Below are positions 63,917 to 64,000 of a stretch of 64,000 nt of DNA, in pieces. Position 1 is the stretch's first letter. The number at the start of each line of letters is the position of its first letter. Position numbers and translations under genes: made by a program. The notes under the pieces are model-generated. The model ran no database searches and had not been told where the DNA came from. It saw nothing but the letters and a program-made list of their open reading frames with translations. Source of the stretch: Streptomyces sp. NRRL F-6676 (GTDB lineage Bacteria; Actinomycetota; Actinomycetes; Streptomycetales; Streptomycetaceae); assembly GCF_000725625.1 (NCBI RefSeq), contig NZ_JOHS01000010.1, positions 248,001 through 312,000 on the forward strand. Reading direction: 5' to 3'.

Positions 63917-64000
63917 ATCGCTGATAACGAGGCTTAAGCTCCCCACAACACCCGCAACGCACGCATTGCCTGTGGGTGACCCCCCGCCTCCACCCCACTT
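63917..64000. other. Right-edge intergenic sequence
   Basis: 84 bp up to the window edge. The GAGGCTTAAGCTCC stretch contains the palindrome GCTTAAGC. The next gene's start is not visible. Confidence 0.4.

Overview
The window is chromosomal DNA of a high-GC actinomycete, almost certainly a Streptomyces. Coding sequence is about 70% G+C with strong third-position G/C bias and many GTG starts. The gene order mreB, ndk, a DUF4233 gene, folC, valS, clpX, clpP2, clpP1, tig matches what I recall of the Streptomyces coelicolor core chromosome. No prophage, rRNA or CRISPR array is visible.

Left part (1-18.2 kb): a mechanosensitive channel gene running off the left edge, an HNH nuclease, a PadR-ABC transporter operon, a small repeat-bearing peptide gene abutting malQ, aminopeptidase N, asd, an alpha/beta-hydrolase-TetR pair with a phased operator, and a large secreted subtilase. 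A lone TnpB element sits just upstream of the subtilase start codon.

Middle (18.3-34.5 kb): a NUDIX gene, then an accessory patch (about 18.9-21.9 kb) of small minus-strand genes divergent from an XRE-type regulator that has lower G+C and a TAA stop. It is followed by a PPA1498-type metallophosphoesterase, an AbiEi-like/DUF559-like protein, a second aminopeptidase N, a DsbA-like protein, sodF with a Nur-like box, bioY, an amino-acid permease with a GlnR-like box, rpiB and a Fpg/Nei glycosylase.

34.5-48.4 kb is a compact type VII secretion (ESX-like) region. It encodes a PP2C phosphatase, an 806-residue effector with an N-terminal WXG-like helical domain and a C-terminal ADP-ribosyltransferase toxin domain, three tandem paralogous small proteins (likely immunity), small membrane proteins, EccD, a MinD-like ATPase, EccC and a DUF6177-like protein. 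No EsxA/EsxB, EccB, EccE or mycosin gene is in view. This polymorphic-toxin module is the most interesting system here.

Right part (48.5-64 kb): an acyltransferase, a 666-bp gap holding a perfect 28-bp palindrome, tRNA-Gly and tRNA-Pro, then the protein quality-control block tig-clpP1-clpP2-clpX with a ClgR-like box, followed by valS and folC (both apparently leaderless), ndk and mreB. Copies of a dispersed hairpin repeat built around AGTTCCCCGCGCCC lie between genes throughout.
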